Assembly: GCF_001562415.1 (NCBI RefSeq) | Contig: NZ_LOEE01000047.1 | Span: forward strand, 1-53,201 | Direction: 5' to 3' | Length of the DNA: 53,201 nt | DNA from: Thermotalea metallivorans | Lineage (GTDB): Bacteria > Bacillota > Clostridia > Peptostreptococcales > Thermotaleaceae | In this document: positions 16,328 through 25,628 of the stretch, one piece after another | Layout of the letters: the number at the start of each line of letters is the position of its first letter | Numbering within the stretch: position 1 is the stretch's first letter | Notes under the pieces: generated by a model | The model's database searches: none | The model's input: the letters and a program-made list of their open reading frames with translations, nothing else | What the model was told of the DNA's origin: nothing | Program-made: the position numbers and the translations under genes

Positions 16328-17047
16328 CTACTCCATCTCCCAGTTGTGGTACACTTCCTGCACATCATCGTCATCTTCCAGCATATCGATCAAGCGATTC
16401 ATCAGTTTGATGTGCTCAGGGTCTGTTAATTTTACCGTAGTCTGGGGTATCATCGCCACATCAGCTGATACAAATTCATAGCCTTTTTGTCCAAGGACAT
16501 TCTTTACTGTGTAGAAATCCTCAGGAGCCGTTATGATAACGTATCCGTCCTCTTCTGCAATGAAATCTTCTGCTCCTGCTTCCAAAGCCTGCTCCATCAA
16601 TTCATCTTCATTAATTTTATTGTTGGCTTCAATGATGATTTGGCCTTTTCTGTCAAATAGAAAGCCTACACACCCCGTCGTTCCCAGATTTCCTCCATTT
16701 TTATCAAAATAATATCTCATGTTGGCCCCTGTTCTATTGCGGTTATCTGTTAGGGCCTCGACAATGACAGCAATACCGTTTGGTCCATATCCTTCATAGG
16801 TGATGCTTTCGAAATTAGCGCCATCCATCCCACCCTCGCCTTTTTTGATGGCCCTTTCTATATTATCGTTGGGCATATTGATACCCTTTGCCTTATCAAT
16901 GGCATTCTTTAGGGCAGCATTGTACTCAGGATCAGAACCGCCTTGTCTTGCTGCAACAGTAATTAATCTTGCATATTTTGTAAACATCTGTGCTCTCTTT
17001 GCATCTTGCTTTTCTTTCCTATTGACGATCGTACCATGTCTTCCCAT
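16328..17047 (-). CDS. YebC/PmpR family protein
   Basis: The 239-residue product begins [20 protein letters not shown] and contains [20 protein letters not shown] and [16 protein letters not shown], all diagnostic of YebC. It ends with ...[16 protein letters not shown]. Older work calls the family transcriptional regulators (PmpR); more recent work on YebC and mitochondrial TACO1 supports a translation factor that relieves ribosome stalling at proline runs. The MGRHG start marks the subgroup common in Firmicutes. ATG 17047 follows GGTGAGGAGTG. It lies downstream of the glycosylation cluster on the same strand, 87 bases after it. Confidence 0.9.
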   Translation of the reverse strand: MGRHGTIVNRKEKQDAKRAQMFTKYARLITVAARQGGSDPEYNAALKNAIDKAKGINMPNDNIERAIKKGEGGMDGANFESITYEGYGPNGIAVIVEALTDNRNRTGANMRYYFDKNGGNLGTTGCVGFLFDRKGQIIIEANNKINEDELMEQALEAGAEDFIAEEDGYVIITAPEDFYTVKNVLGQKGYEFVSADVAMIPQTTVKLTDPEHIKLMNRLIDMLEDDDDVQEVYHNWEME

Positions 17048-17134
17048 ATTTTCACTCCTCACCATTTATAAAAACCTGCGAAACCATTGTAATTCTACCA
17101 TAAAATCCACATCAAGTAAATAAAGCCATATATT

Positions 17135-18478
17135 TTACTCTCTGCCCTTTGTGTCCCTAGATCTTTTTTTATATCCTCCCAACAAAACAACATGTTCGAA
17201 ATCCATATTTTTTGTAGCATTTTTTGTATCATAAACCATTTTGCCATGTTTTACAATCCATTCATAATCCACACTGCTGTGGTCGGTGGTAATAACAACC
17301 AAATCAGCCTTTGCCAGATTGTCCCGTGTAAGATTTTGAGAATATACGGTTCGACTTTCTACTTGAATACTGGGCAGAAAGGGATCATGATATATCACTT
17401 CTGCTCCTTCTTTTTCTAATAGTTTCAAGATTTCTATGGCGGGAGATTCCCTTGGATCGTCAATATCTTTTTTATAAGCTAAACCAATCAGATATATAAC
17501 CGCATTTTGGATTGTTTTGCCCCCCGTGTTTAATATTTTTATAATCTGATGGACCACATAATGGGGCATATTTCCGTTGATTTCACCGGCCAATTTAATC
17601 AGCCGACTGTCATGGTTGTACTTTTTTGCTTTCCAGTACAAATATATGGGATCTAAGGGTATACAATGACCTCCGATACCGGGTCCGGGATAAAATGGCA
17701 TAAAGCCAAAGGGTTTGCTTGTCGCAGCTTCAATAGTTTCCCAAACGTTAATGCCCATTTTATCACACATTACAGCAAATTCATTTACTAAAGCAATATT
17801 AACACATCGAAAGGTATTTTCCAACAATTTAACCATTTCGGCAACCTTTGCCGAGCTTACCTGGATCACTTCTTTTATAAAAGTTTTGTATAGGGAGATT
17901 CCTAGTTCGAGACAGATAGGCGTCACGCCTCCAATGACCCTTGGTGTATTGGCTGTTTTAAAAACCCTATTACCCGGGTCCACCCTTTCCGGAGAAAAAC
18001 ACACAAAAAAATCTTTGCCTATAGTAAAGTTCTTTTCCTTTTCAATTTTTTCAACAATGAATTCTTCCGTAGTTCCTGGATAGGTTGTACTGATTAAAAT
18101 GATCAATGTTTCTTTTTTTATATATTTTATGATTTCTTCCACCGCCGCTTGAATATGGGAAATATCTGGATCTTTCATCTCATTTAAGGGAGTGGGTACA
18201 CAGATATTGATGACATCCATATTGGACAGCACGGAAAAATCATCTCCTACCCACAGTTTTTGATGGATTACTGCCTCCACCTCTCTGTTTTCCACATCAA
18301 GGACATAGGAGTGTCCCCTACGCAAACTCTCTATTTTTTCTTTCGAAATATCTATGCCAAACACATGGAAACCTGCGTTTGCCAATTCTAATGCCAAGGG
18401 CAGCCCCACATAACCTAGCCCGATAACTGCAACCTTTGCGCTTTTATGAATAATTTTTTCTTTCAAAGGCTGATCCAT
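17135..18478 (-). CDS. nucleotide-sugar 6-dehydrogenase (UDP-N-acetylglucosamine/ManNAc dehydrogenase type)
   Basis: The 447-residue enzyme has a Rossmann start KVAVIGLGYVGLPLALELA, then INICVPTPLNEMKDPDIS. The central domain includes FSPERVDPGN and KLLENTFRCVNIALVNE, and the catalytic cysteine is in GPGIGGHCIPLDP. The C-terminal UDP-binding domain has LIGLAYKKDIDDPRESPA. This is the WbpA/TviB type, which oxidises UDP-GlcNAc (or a related sugar) at C6 to the uronic acid in two NAD-dependent steps. ATG 18478 has AGGGGAG upstream. It is the last gene of the minus-strand glycosylation cluster, so its product likely donates an acidic sugar to the CgeB-type transferases. Confidence 0.88.
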   Translation of the reverse strand: MDQPLKEKIIHKSAKVAVIGLGYVGLPLALELANAGFHVFGIDISKEKIESLRRGHSYVLDVENREVEAVIHQKLWVGDDFSVLSNMDVINICVPTPLNEMKDPDISHIQAAVEEIIKYIKKETLIILISTTYPGTTEEFIVEKIEKEKNFTIGKDFFVCFSPERVDPGNRVFKTANTPRVIGGVTPICLELGISLYKTFIKEVIQVSSAKVAEMVKLLENTFRCVNIALVNEFAVMCDKMGINVWETIEAATSKPFGFMPFYPGPGIGGHCIPLDPIYLYWKAKKYNHDSRLIKLAGEINGNMPHYVVHQIIKILNTGGKTIQNAVIYLIGLAYKKDIDDPRESPAIEILKLLEKEGAEVIYHDPFLPSIQVESRTVYSQNLTRDNLAKADLVVITTDHSSVDYEWIVKHGKMVYDTKNATKNMDFEHVVLLGGYKKRSRDTKGRE

Positions 18479-18580
18479 ATTCTCCCCTTCTTTCCAAACC
18501 AATCAATTTTATGATCAGCTTCCAGCATACCTTTTATGATTGTTTGTTTTCCTTCCAGTATGGTTGTTCAAAGTGAGTAT

Positions 18581-20296
18581 TCACACTGTTACGTGGGTTA
18601 TAAAATCATCGAGATACCCCACAACTTGGCATTTTCTCAGATATTCTTCTTCGTCAATTTGAAAAGTATGTTCCTCTACCCTTGGCCTCCTGCAGGCACA
18701 AAAATTGAACCGGTCCGTTGAATAAATCTTGAATCCGTTTTTCTTGCAATCTAATAGGAATTGTGTATCAGCACCTGCCCTTCGATCTGTCACAAAAGGA
18801 ACTTTTTGAAACACATGTTTTTTGGCAGTGATGGTGGAACCGGCAATCAAATTTACATAACAATTCTCGTATTCTGCAAATTTCAAAGCCAAGGTTTTGC
18901 TGCCGTGAAAGTATACATAATAGGCATGTTTGCCCACAATGTCCGCATCCGTATATTGAAAGGCATTCATCAAATCTCCTATATACTCTGGTCCATAGTA
19001 GTCATCATCATCCATTTTTGCAATATAATCGTATTTTGATTGGGAAATGGCATAATTCAAACATACGCCCAAAGGTTCCCCCTCATCAACGGAATAAATC
19101 CTAACTTGTTCGTACTGTCGGGCCTTTCCCATCCAAAGATCTATGTTCATACGGTGATTGTTCAATACGACAATTAATTCTTTATTTTCGTACCTCTGCC
19201 TTTGATAGTTTTCAAAAACATTATCCATGAATTCCTGTCGGTTTGTACTGGTAATGCATGTAATTCCGGGTTTATCCTTGCCCATATGCCCAATCCCTAT
19301 ATGATCTAAAATGGTACACAGCCGCTGTCTGTATGTGTGCTTATTCAGCACCTCCCTCAAACCCAGCAGGGCAATCCTGTCTCTCAGCTCTTTATTGTTT
19401 AACAACAGCTCAAGATTCCTAACAGTGTCTTCTTCATTTTTGCATAATTTTACAATGCCGGGAAACATCTTATCAATTCCTAAGGCATATCCGCTGATTA
19501 CATTGATCCCACAGGCCAACAGCTCAAAAATCCTGCAAGAAAACATGGTAGGACTGTCTTGAATGGTATTTACATTCAAAAACACATGATACTTTTTATA
19601 GACGGATCCTATCTGCTCATAGGGAACTGTTCCCCGAATATAGGGTTGATAGATGTCAGGAAACTTATAATTGTCATCCTGGTGATAATGATACATTCGA
19701 TCGTAGATATGGACACCATAGGGCAAGGCAGGTTTCAGTATGATTTCCATATCACGCTTTCTGGCTTCATGTCCAATGCAGTGCCAAGTACCTGAAAAGC
19801 CTACACTTCCTAATTTTCCCTTATCCTTATCGATGGGATTGTGAATTTTAGGCTGTGCACCAAAGGGCAAAAGAAATACACGATGGTGGCTCACGATATC
19901 CATATATCTTGGAATGCTATTGCCGTCTGTGGTAAAAATATAATCAAATTCCTTTGCTGCATCAATGAAGTGTTCAAAATGATAAGGGTCCTCAATATTC
20001 CAGAAGACTGTAGGAATATGATGCTGTTTGCACCATCTTACAATATTCCTCAAGGCAAGGTCTTTTTCCTTTAAATGCAAGTCCGTGATCCTATATCTCC
20101 ACTGACCGTTATTTCCTTGCCAAGCGGATTGCACCAGCAGCAGATCAGGTTTTTCGGCAATCAGTATTTCTTTCCAAAAACTTGTAGGCAAAGGTATTAG
20201 CCGACATTCATATTGAAACCATTCATCGCCGAATTTGTCTAAAATAGAAGCTGCTTTCACGGGAAGCCCCGTTTTCTTATTGATAATGGGCAACAT
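18581..20296 (-). CDS. CgeB-family glycosyltransferase with C-terminal GT2-like domain (paralogue of next gene upstream)
   Basis: About 571 residues in two parts. Residues 1 to about 325 are CgeB-like: PDLLLVQSAWQGNNGQW, IPTVFWNIEDPYHFEHFIDA and DYIFTTDG, then a Glyco_trans_1-like DSPTMFSCRIFELLACGINVIS. The second part (about 335-570) resembles a family-2 transferase with CITSTNRQEFMDNV and the metal-binding-type DDDDYYGPEYIGDLMNAF. CgeB in B. subtilis is made late in sporulation and affects the spore crust, so a spore-surface sugar transferase is the best guess. ATG 20296 fits AAAGGA; ATG 20305 directly abuts it. It follows its paralogue by 24 bases in the same operon. Confidence 0.8.
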   Translation of the reverse strand: MLPIINKKTGLPVKAASILDKFGDEWFQYECRLIPLPTSFWKEILIAEKPDLLLVQSAWQGNNGQWRYRITDLHLKEKDLALRNIVRWCKQHHIPTVFWNIEDPYHFEHFIDAAKEFDYIFTTDGNSIPRYMDIVSHHRVFLLPFGAQPKIHNPIDKDKGKLGSVGFSGTWHCIGHEARKRDMEIILKPALPYGVHIYDRMYHYHQDDNYKFPDIYQPYIRGTVPYEQIGSVYKKYHVFLNVNTIQDSPTMFSCRIFELLACGINVISGYALGIDKMFPGIVKLCKNEEDTVRNLELLLNNKELRDRIALLGLREVLNKHTYRQRLCTILDHIGIGHMGKDKPGITCITSTNRQEFMDNVFENYQRQRYENKELIVVLNNHRMNIDLWMGKARQYEQVRIYSVDEGEPLGVCLNYAISQSKYDYIAKMDDDDYYGPEYIGDLMNAFQYTDADIVGKHAYYVYFHGSKTLALKFAEYENCYVNLIAGSTITAKKHVFQKVPFVTDRRAGADTQFLLDCKKNGFKIYSTDRFNFCACRRPRVEEHTFQIDEEEYLRKCQVVGYLDDFITHVTV

Positions 20297-20320
20297 TTGT
20301 TTCATCCTTTCAAAAATGCT

Positions 20321-22087
20321 CTACACAGTGATATTGGGCATACAATTTCGTGTATATAGAACGATTTGGCATCTCTGCAAATATTCCTCTGTTTCCAAAG
20401 GCTTATCTTGATGAAAAGCAGGCATATGAACATAATTAAAACGATCTGTTGAAAATATCTTTTGACCCCTTTGTGCATATGCCATTGTAAATTTTTTTAC
20501 AATATCTGTGTCTGTATTAGGAAATTTTATTTGTTCCCAAAGATTTTTCTTCATTACAAAGGCGAAGCGATCAAGGAAATCTACATAATCATATTCTAAA
20601 TCGGGATATCTCACAGCCAAAATATTTTCTTTTTTCAAGTAAACATAGTGTGTTCCTTTGCCTATAATGTCTGATTCTGCATACAAAAATGCATCCATGA
20701 TATCGCCAATAAATTCAGGGCCATAATCATCATCTGCATCAAAAACAGAAAAATAATCATAACAAATTTGTTCTACAGCAAAATTTAAACATTCCCCTAG
20801 GCTCTTTTTATCTTTTTGAAAAAATATTTTGATATTTTTCTGGGATTTTGTCATATCCTCCCACTCTTTTAAGCTTTCTTCTGAATCAACCATCATAATC
20901 AATTCCTTCTTTGCATAAGCCTGTCTTTGAAAATTTTGAAATATCTTTTCTATTTTATCCCTTTGATCCCCATAGGCAACAATAGAAACCCCCGGGCTTT
21001 CTTTAAATCCTTGAGAAAGACCAACCTTTTCCAGGATTTTTTCAACTCTCTGCTGATAGGTATGATGCCGAAAAACACTTCTTTGCCCGAGCAAGGATAA
21101 ACGATCCCTCAATTCCTTGTTTTTTAGCAGTAAATCTATAAACTTGGATGTGTCATTTTCCGTCCTGCATAGTTTTACAATCCCCGGAAATACATCTGCA
21201 ATCCCTGTGGCATAACTGCTGATGACATTGGTCCCGCACCCCAGCAACTCAAATACCCTTCTTGAAAACATGGTAGAACTGTCATGGATTAGATTTGCAT
21301 TCAAAAATATATCATAATGCTTATAATAGTGGATCATCTCTTTGTAGTCGAGGCTTCCACAAATGTAAGGGTGATATTTCTCGGGAAACTGAAAAAGATC
21401 ATTGTCTTTCGAATGATACATTCGATCATAAATATGCAATCCGTAATGCAGCGCAGGATCCAGCAGCATCTCCATATCCCTTGCTCTGTGAGGAAATATA
21501 TGATACCAAGTTCCTGCAAAGGCTATCCTGCCCAGCCTGATCTTATACTTATATGTGGGATTATGAATTCTCGGTTGGGCTGCAAAAGACAAATTGTAGA
21601 TCTTGTCATGCTTTAATATCTCCCTATATTTTTCTATGCAGCCCTCATCTGTAGTAAATACATAATCAAACAACTTTGCTGCTTCAATAAAATTTGAAAA
21701 AAACAGAGGATCCTCTTTATTCCAAAAAACTGTAGGAATATTTCTTGCTCTGCATTCCTCAACCAAAAGGCCCAAAGTTTTATCCTTCGAAACCTCTAGA
21801 TTGGCTATTTTGTCCTTCCACTTGCCGTCATTGCCTGCCCAGGCCGATTCCACAAGAAGCAAATCAGGCTTTTCCAAATCTAGGATGTGCATATATTCCT
21901 TGTCATCGATTTCCATGAGATTGCATTCGTATTTTAGGCATTCATAGCTGAAATGGTCTAGAATATATGCTACTTTCCATGGTTTTTGTCTTTTCGATGT
22001 GTTTGTTCCCTCCGGCTGCTCATGCTGGACTCCTTCATTTTTCTTCCAGTGGAAAAATTTTGCCAATCCTTTTGAAAAATCAGACAT
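20321..22087 (-). CDS. CgeB-family glycosyltransferase with C-terminal GT2-like domain
   Basis: 588 residues, clearly a paralogue of the downstream gene: PDLLLVESAWAGNDGKW, IPTVFWNKEDPLFFSNFIEA, DYVFTTDEG, then DSSTMFSRRVFELLGCGTNV. The C-terminal part again resembles GT2, with VFDADDDYGPEFIGDIMDAF. It carries about 35 extra N-terminal residues rich in charged amino acids and no signal peptide, so it acts in the mother cell or cytoplasm. The ATG follows AGAAGGG. I infer tandem duplication and divergence. The acceptor is unknown; CgeB homology suggests a spore-coat glycan or glycoprotein. Confidence 0.8.
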   Translation of the reverse strand: MSDFSKGLAKFFHWKKNEGVQHEQPEGTNTSKRQKPWKVAYILDHFSYECLKYECNLMEIDDKEYMHILDLEKPDLLLVESAWAGNDGKWKDKIANLEVSKDKTLGLLVEECRARNIPTVFWNKEDPLFFSNFIEAAKLFDYVFTTDEGCIEKYREILKHDKIYNLSFAAQPRIHNPTYKYKIRLGRIAFAGTWYHIFPHRARDMEMLLDPALHYGLHIYDRMYHSKDNDLFQFPEKYHPYICGSLDYKEMIHYYKHYDIFLNANLIHDSSTMFSRRVFELLGCGTNVISSYATGIADVFPGIVKLCRTENDTSKFIDLLLKNKELRDRLSLLGQRSVFRHHTYQQRVEKILEKVGLSQGFKESPGVSIVAYGDQRDKIEKIFQNFQRQAYAKKELIMMVDSEESLKEWEDMTKSQKNIKIFFQKDKKSLGECLNFAVEQICYDYFSVFDADDDYGPEFIGDIMDAFLYAESDIIGKGTHYVYLKKENILAVRYPDLEYDYVDFLDRFAFVMKKNLWEQIKFPNTDTDIVKKFTMAYAQRGQKIFSTDRFNYVHMPAFHQDKPLETEEYLQRCQIVLYTRNCMPNITV

Positions 22088-22137
22088 CTCTTCAACCCTT
22101 CTTTCCTGTTCGCCAAATCCATAAAAATGTCAATTTT

Positions 22138-23097
22138 TCAAACAGATATTCCTTCTTGCTGGTTTCTATACCAATCTATTGTCTTGCCCAAACCGTCATA
22201 AAGGGTATACATGGGTTTGTAGCCTAATACTTTCCTAGCCTTTTCAATATTCGCTTCTCGATGGACTGTTTGATCCCATGGTCTTCTGTCTTTCCATTGC
22301 ATGGGTACATTTTTCCCGGATATAGTACATATTTTTTCTGCCAAGTCATGGACGGTTGTAGCACATCCTGTACCGATATTAAAAATTTCGTTTTTACCCT
22401 CTTCAGAAAATGCCGCCATCACTGTCCCTCTCACAGTATCCTCTACAAAAGTAAAGTCTCTTTTTTCTTCCCCATTCCCGGTGATTACAATAGGCAGTCC
22501 GTGGAGGGCACAGTGAACAAATTGCGGAACCACTCCTCGATAAATATTTACTGCTTCGTTGGGACCATAAGAATTAAAATATCTTAAAATGGTTATGGGC
22601 AAACCATACATTTGATTGTAAAAAATACAGTAATACTCCCCGGCAAGTTTTGAAATGCCGTAGGGCGTATGGGGTTTCACCAAAGACCATTCTGATAAGG
22701 GTTTCTCAGAAGGTGCATATACGCAAGAGGTAGAAGCATATACAAACCGCCCCACTCCTATTTTTCGAGCCAGATTTAACTGAACTAGCGTCCCCCTCGT
22801 ATTGACATCCAAATCATATTCAGGTTCCCTGATGGATAGTTCGTTTGCATAGTGGGCAGCTAGATGAAAGATAACCCCAGGTTGAAATTTTCGATAAATT
22901 TCTTCCACAAATGCATCCCTTACATCTTTTTGAAAAAAGTGAAGTTTCTCCCTTTGCATCAGATTATTCAAGCTCCCACTGGATAGGTCATCAATCACAA
23001 TTACTTCGTACTGTTGCTCCAGCAAATATTTTGCCAAATTGGACCCAATGGCTCCGGCACCACCGGTTATCACTACTGTCTTTTCCCTTGCCATCAT
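22138..23097 (-). CDS. NAD-dependent sugar epimerase/dehydratase (UDP-glucose 4-epimerase-like)
   Basis: Extended SDR of about 319 residues: VVITGGAGAIGSNLAKYLL, VIDDLSSGSLNN, and FHLAAHYANELSIREPEYDL. The active-site serine is in STSCVY and the Tyr-Lys pair in TPYGISKLAGEYY, followed by ILRYFNSYGPNE. DFTFVEDTVRGTVMA and NIGTGCATTVHDLAEKI lie in the substrate domain. It likely epimerises or dehydrates an NDP-sugar for the neighbouring transferases. GAAGGG precedes two adjacent ATG codons (23097, 23094); GTG 23103 is less likely. It starts 12 bases after the dehydrogenase stop upstream, so the two are translated together. Confidence 0.87.
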   Translation of the reverse strand: MMAREKTVVITGGAGAIGSNLAKYLLEQQYEVIVIDDLSSGSLNNLMQREKLHFFQKDVRDAFVEEIYRKFQPGVIFHLAAHYANELSIREPEYDLDVNTRGTLVQLNLARKIGVGRFVYASTSCVYAPSEKPLSEWSLVKPHTPYGISKLAGEYYCIFYNQMYGLPITILRYFNSYGPNEAVNIYRGVVPQFVHCALHGLPIVITGNGEEKRDFTFVEDTVRGTVMAAFSEEGKNEIFNIGTGCATTVHDLAEKICTISGKNVPMQWKDRRPWDQTVHREANIEKARKVLGYKPMYTLYDGLGKTIDWYRNQQEGISV

Positions 23098-23109
23098 ACT
23101 CACCCTTCT

Positions 23110-24387
23110 TTAAGATTTGAACAGCTGAATCCTATGATTGTGTGGCACCGTATTTCTTGTATCAATGACAATTACCGGTTGGGCCATAACGCTACATATT
23201 TCATTGATGTCAAAGACTACATCTTTTTGCTTTGCCGCAACCACCATGCAATCGGCATTGGCGATAGCTTCTACATATGAGCTTTTTTGACAATCTACGA
23301 TGAAAGGTATCAAAGGGTCATATGCCCGTACTTCAGCCCCCCTTTCCATCAGGAGAGATATAATATCCAATGCCGGACTATATCGGTAATCAGCACAATA
23401 ATCTTTCATGGCCAGTCCAATCACAGCAATTTTTGCTTCCTTTATATTTTTCCCCGCATCCCTCAAGGCTTTTTCGACCATTTCCACAATTTTACGGGGA
23501 CGCCTTTCATTCAATCTTCTTGCCGTTTCCATCAAAGACAACGGTATGTTTTCTTCTTTTCCAAAGGCTCCTTTTAGATATTTTAATGCATTTGGCAAAC
23601 AGTATCCTCCGACGCCGGGCCCGGGCTGGAGCAGCTTGACCCTAGGATGGGTATTGACCAGATTGCAAAGCTCATAAACATCGAGTCCCAATTTTCCCAT
23701 AACTTCACTGATTTCGTTTACCAAAGCAATGTTCACATCCCGATCTATATTTTGTATGACTTTTACCGTTTCGGCCATCCTAATGCTGGAAGCTTTGTGG
23801 ATTGCTGAATCAGACAAACTTTTTAAAAAAGCTTCTGCCACATGATAGCTTTTATCATCCATGGCAGAAAGGATTCTGGGATTTGAACGAAGTTCTTCAA
23901 AGGCAAAAGTTTCAGAAATTGTTTCAGGGGAGTAAGCCACATATACTTCTTTTCCTAAATCCTTTATTTTTTGAATCACTAGGCTGTCAATAGTTCCAGG
24001 TATCATGGTAGTTTTCAAGAGAAGCAGATCTCCATGGACCAAGGTAGGCAGAATGGTATCCACCACATTCTCAATCGGGGATATGTCATGGAATCCATCC
24101 TCTTGATCAGCAATGCCTACGGATATCACAAAGATAGACGGTTCGTCTCCAATACGTTCATAGGCTTTTCGAACAGTCATTCTCTTCTGTTTCATCAAAT
24201 CTTGGGCCAGCTTAGAAATATGAATACCTTCATAATATTCATGGATAGGGATACTCCCATTTTCAATTTCTTCCACCACCTTTGGGTTTATATCGATCCC
24301 CACCACTTCATATCCCTTTAAGCATATCCATAATGCTGTAGGCAATCCAATATGCCCTAAACCAAAAACATATACCTTCATTTCCAT
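23110..24387 (-). CDS. nucleotide-sugar 6-dehydrogenase (WecC/TviB-like)
   Basis: About 425 residues. Rossmann start VYVFGLGHIGLPTALWICLK, IFVISVGIADQED, and AYSPETISETFAFEEL in place of the usual SPER motif. The cysteine site is GPGVGGYCLPNALKYL, in which the usual GGHC is GGYC, and the C-terminal domain has VIGLAMKDYCADYRYSPA. The catalytic Cys is retained. These differences set it apart from the second dehydrogenase of the cluster (17135-18478), so it may use another NDP-sugar. ATG 24387 or 24381 fits AAGGAGAGGGTG. It follows the first CgeB-type gene by 77 bases. Confidence 0.85.
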   Translation of the reverse strand: MEMKVYVFGLGHIGLPTALWICLKGYEVVGIDINPKVVEEIENGSIPIHEYYEGIHISKLAQDLMKQKRMTVRKAYERIGDEPSIFVISVGIADQEDGFHDISPIENVVDTILPTLVHGDLLLLKTTMIPGTIDSLVIQKIKDLGKEVYVAYSPETISETFAFEELRSNPRILSAMDDKSYHVAEAFLKSLSDSAIHKASSIRMAETVKVIQNIDRDVNIALVNEISEVMGKLGLDVYELCNLVNTHPRVKLLQPGPGVGGYCLPNALKYLKGAFGKEENIPLSLMETARRLNERRPRKIVEMVEKALRDAGKNIKEAKIAVIGLAMKDYCADYRYSPALDIISLLMERGAEVRAYDPLIPFIVDCQKSSYVEAIANADCMVVAAKQKDVVFDINEICSVMAQPVIVIDTRNTVPHNHRIQLFKS

Positions 24388-24464
24388 CACCCTCTCCTTA
24401 TAGTGCATCATTTCATAACTTGAACATGTCCTTCAACCATCTGCATCATAAAATTCTATGCATC

Positions 24465-25457
24465 CTAGCACCCTTCCAAATATGGATGCAATTTTTCTTC
24501 CAATTCCTTTATCCTATGATAATACGTATGCTTGCGATAAACTTCGGCTTTTCCCTGCCTTGCAATGGCCCTTCGCTCGTCTTCATGCTTTAGATAATAC
24601 TTCACAAGATCCAGCGTTTCTTCGGCAGACTTAGACCAAACCAGGTGTTTGTGATTTTGAAAAAGATTTTCATGGGCCGGCGTATGGCAGGTAAGATAAA
24701 AAGCTCCTGAGGCCAAAATCTCATAGGTTCGTATGCTCGTTTGCGTCACGGAGGTATTCACAGAGTGAATCCCTAGTACAATTTTTGCAGAAGAATAAAT
24801 GCTGGCGGTTTCTTCATAGGGCACAAAACACCCTCCATAGAACTTAGGATCTATGGAAAAACCGTACTGGGGATTTGTCCAATTCAACCCCCAAATTTTG
24901 ATATCATATCCTTCATTGATTAGTGGTACTACGAGATCCTCTAGGGCCTTTCTGCGAAAATTTTTTTCCTCAGAAAACCAATAAAAGTTGTTGGCCACCA
25001 GAGCAATATCATGTTGATACTCCGGTTTTGGCACTTGGCTGTAAAAAAAACGGGGATGGAATCCAAACATCAAAGTGGAAGACGCTATGCCTAATGGATG
25101 GTATATCTCATTACATTCCTCTGCAGGGGTAAAGACATAATTGCTGTGAGGTACAAAAACCATGGAAATATCCTCCGTAAATATGGGGTCTTCCGTAGCC
25201 CAGTAAACATGCGGCACTTTAAATTCTTTCACGATTTCCAGAAACTGATCCACGTCAAAAATTCCTACAGACCACCCAGGAGTGAAAATATAGTGAGGTC
25301 TGAAATAGGTTAAAACCTCCCTCAAAACCGTTGCCTGCTGCTCTTTTCCGTAAGCTCCCAGGGGAATCACACACAGGTCATATCCGTAATCCAGCATTGC
25401 ATCAAAAATTCCCTTATTGATATAGTAAAGTAGATGATTGACGCATAATACTTTCAT
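24465..25457 (-). CDS. CgeB-family glycosyltransferase, first gene of the spore-glycan cluster
   Basis: A 330-residue single-domain relative of the two long transferases: VLCVNHLLYYINKGIFDAML, a PHYIFTPGWSVGIFDVDQF region, VPHVYWATEDPIFTEDISMV and NYVFTPAEE. The C-terminal donor-binding part has TSVTQTSIRTYEILASGAFY and the HTYYHRIKEL tail that also closes the CgeB part of the others (HTYRQR, HTYQQR). It lacks the GT2-like extension. ATG 25457 is preceded by GGGGAGG; the frame is open for 54 more codons upstream without a site. A sequence matching a sigma-K promoter lies 32-59 bases upstream, which fits mother-cell expression. Confidence 0.8.
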   Translation of the reverse strand: MKVLCVNHLLYYINKGIFDAMLDYGYDLCVIPLGAYGKEQQATVLREVLTYFRPHYIFTPGWSVGIFDVDQFLEIVKEFKVPHVYWATEDPIFTEDISMVFVPHSNYVFTPAEECNEIYHPLGIASSTLMFGFHPRFFYSQVPKPEYQHDIALVANNFYWFSEEKNFRRKALEDLVVPLINEGYDIKIWGLNWTNPQYGFSIDPKFYGGCFVPYEETASIYSSAKIVLGIHSVNTSVTQTSIRTYEILASGAFYLTCHTPAHENLFQNHKHLVWSKSAEETLDLVKYYLKHEDERRAIARQGKAEVYRKHTYYHRIKELEEKLHPYLEGC

Positions 25458-25488
25458 GAATTTTTTCCTCCCCTGTTTTTTCCTACAA

Positions 25489-25516
25489 TACTTTATGTCC
25501 ATTTGGGACAAAAGGT
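25489..25516 (-). promoter_or_regulatory. candidate sigma-K-type promoter of the spore-glycan cluster
   Basis: On the minus strand AC (25516-25515) is followed after exactly 17 bases by CATAAAGTA (25497-25489). This matches the sigma-K consensus AC-N16/17-CATAnnnTA. It sits just upstream of the ribosome binding site of the first CgeB-type gene, downstream of a terminator that isolates the operon from the M16 peptidase gene. Short consensus, so chance matches occur; the genomic position is what makes it credible. Confidence 0.5.
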
Positions 25517-25535
25517 GATAAGTCTTTTTGACTCC

Positions 25536-25577
25536 GATAAAAAAGACTGAGGATGATATATCCTCAGTCTTTTTTAG
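25536..25577. terminator. bidirectional-looking terminator between M16 peptidase and CgeB operon
   Basis: AAAAGACTGAGGAT (25541-25554) pairs with ATCCTCAGTCTTTT (25560-25573), with T-rich tails on both strands. For the minus strand it ends the M16 peptidase transcript. Confidence 0.8.
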
Positions 25578-25628
25578 ACAAAATATTCTATTCAATACAA
25601 TGCAGATGCTATCTTGCAACAGGTCCCT

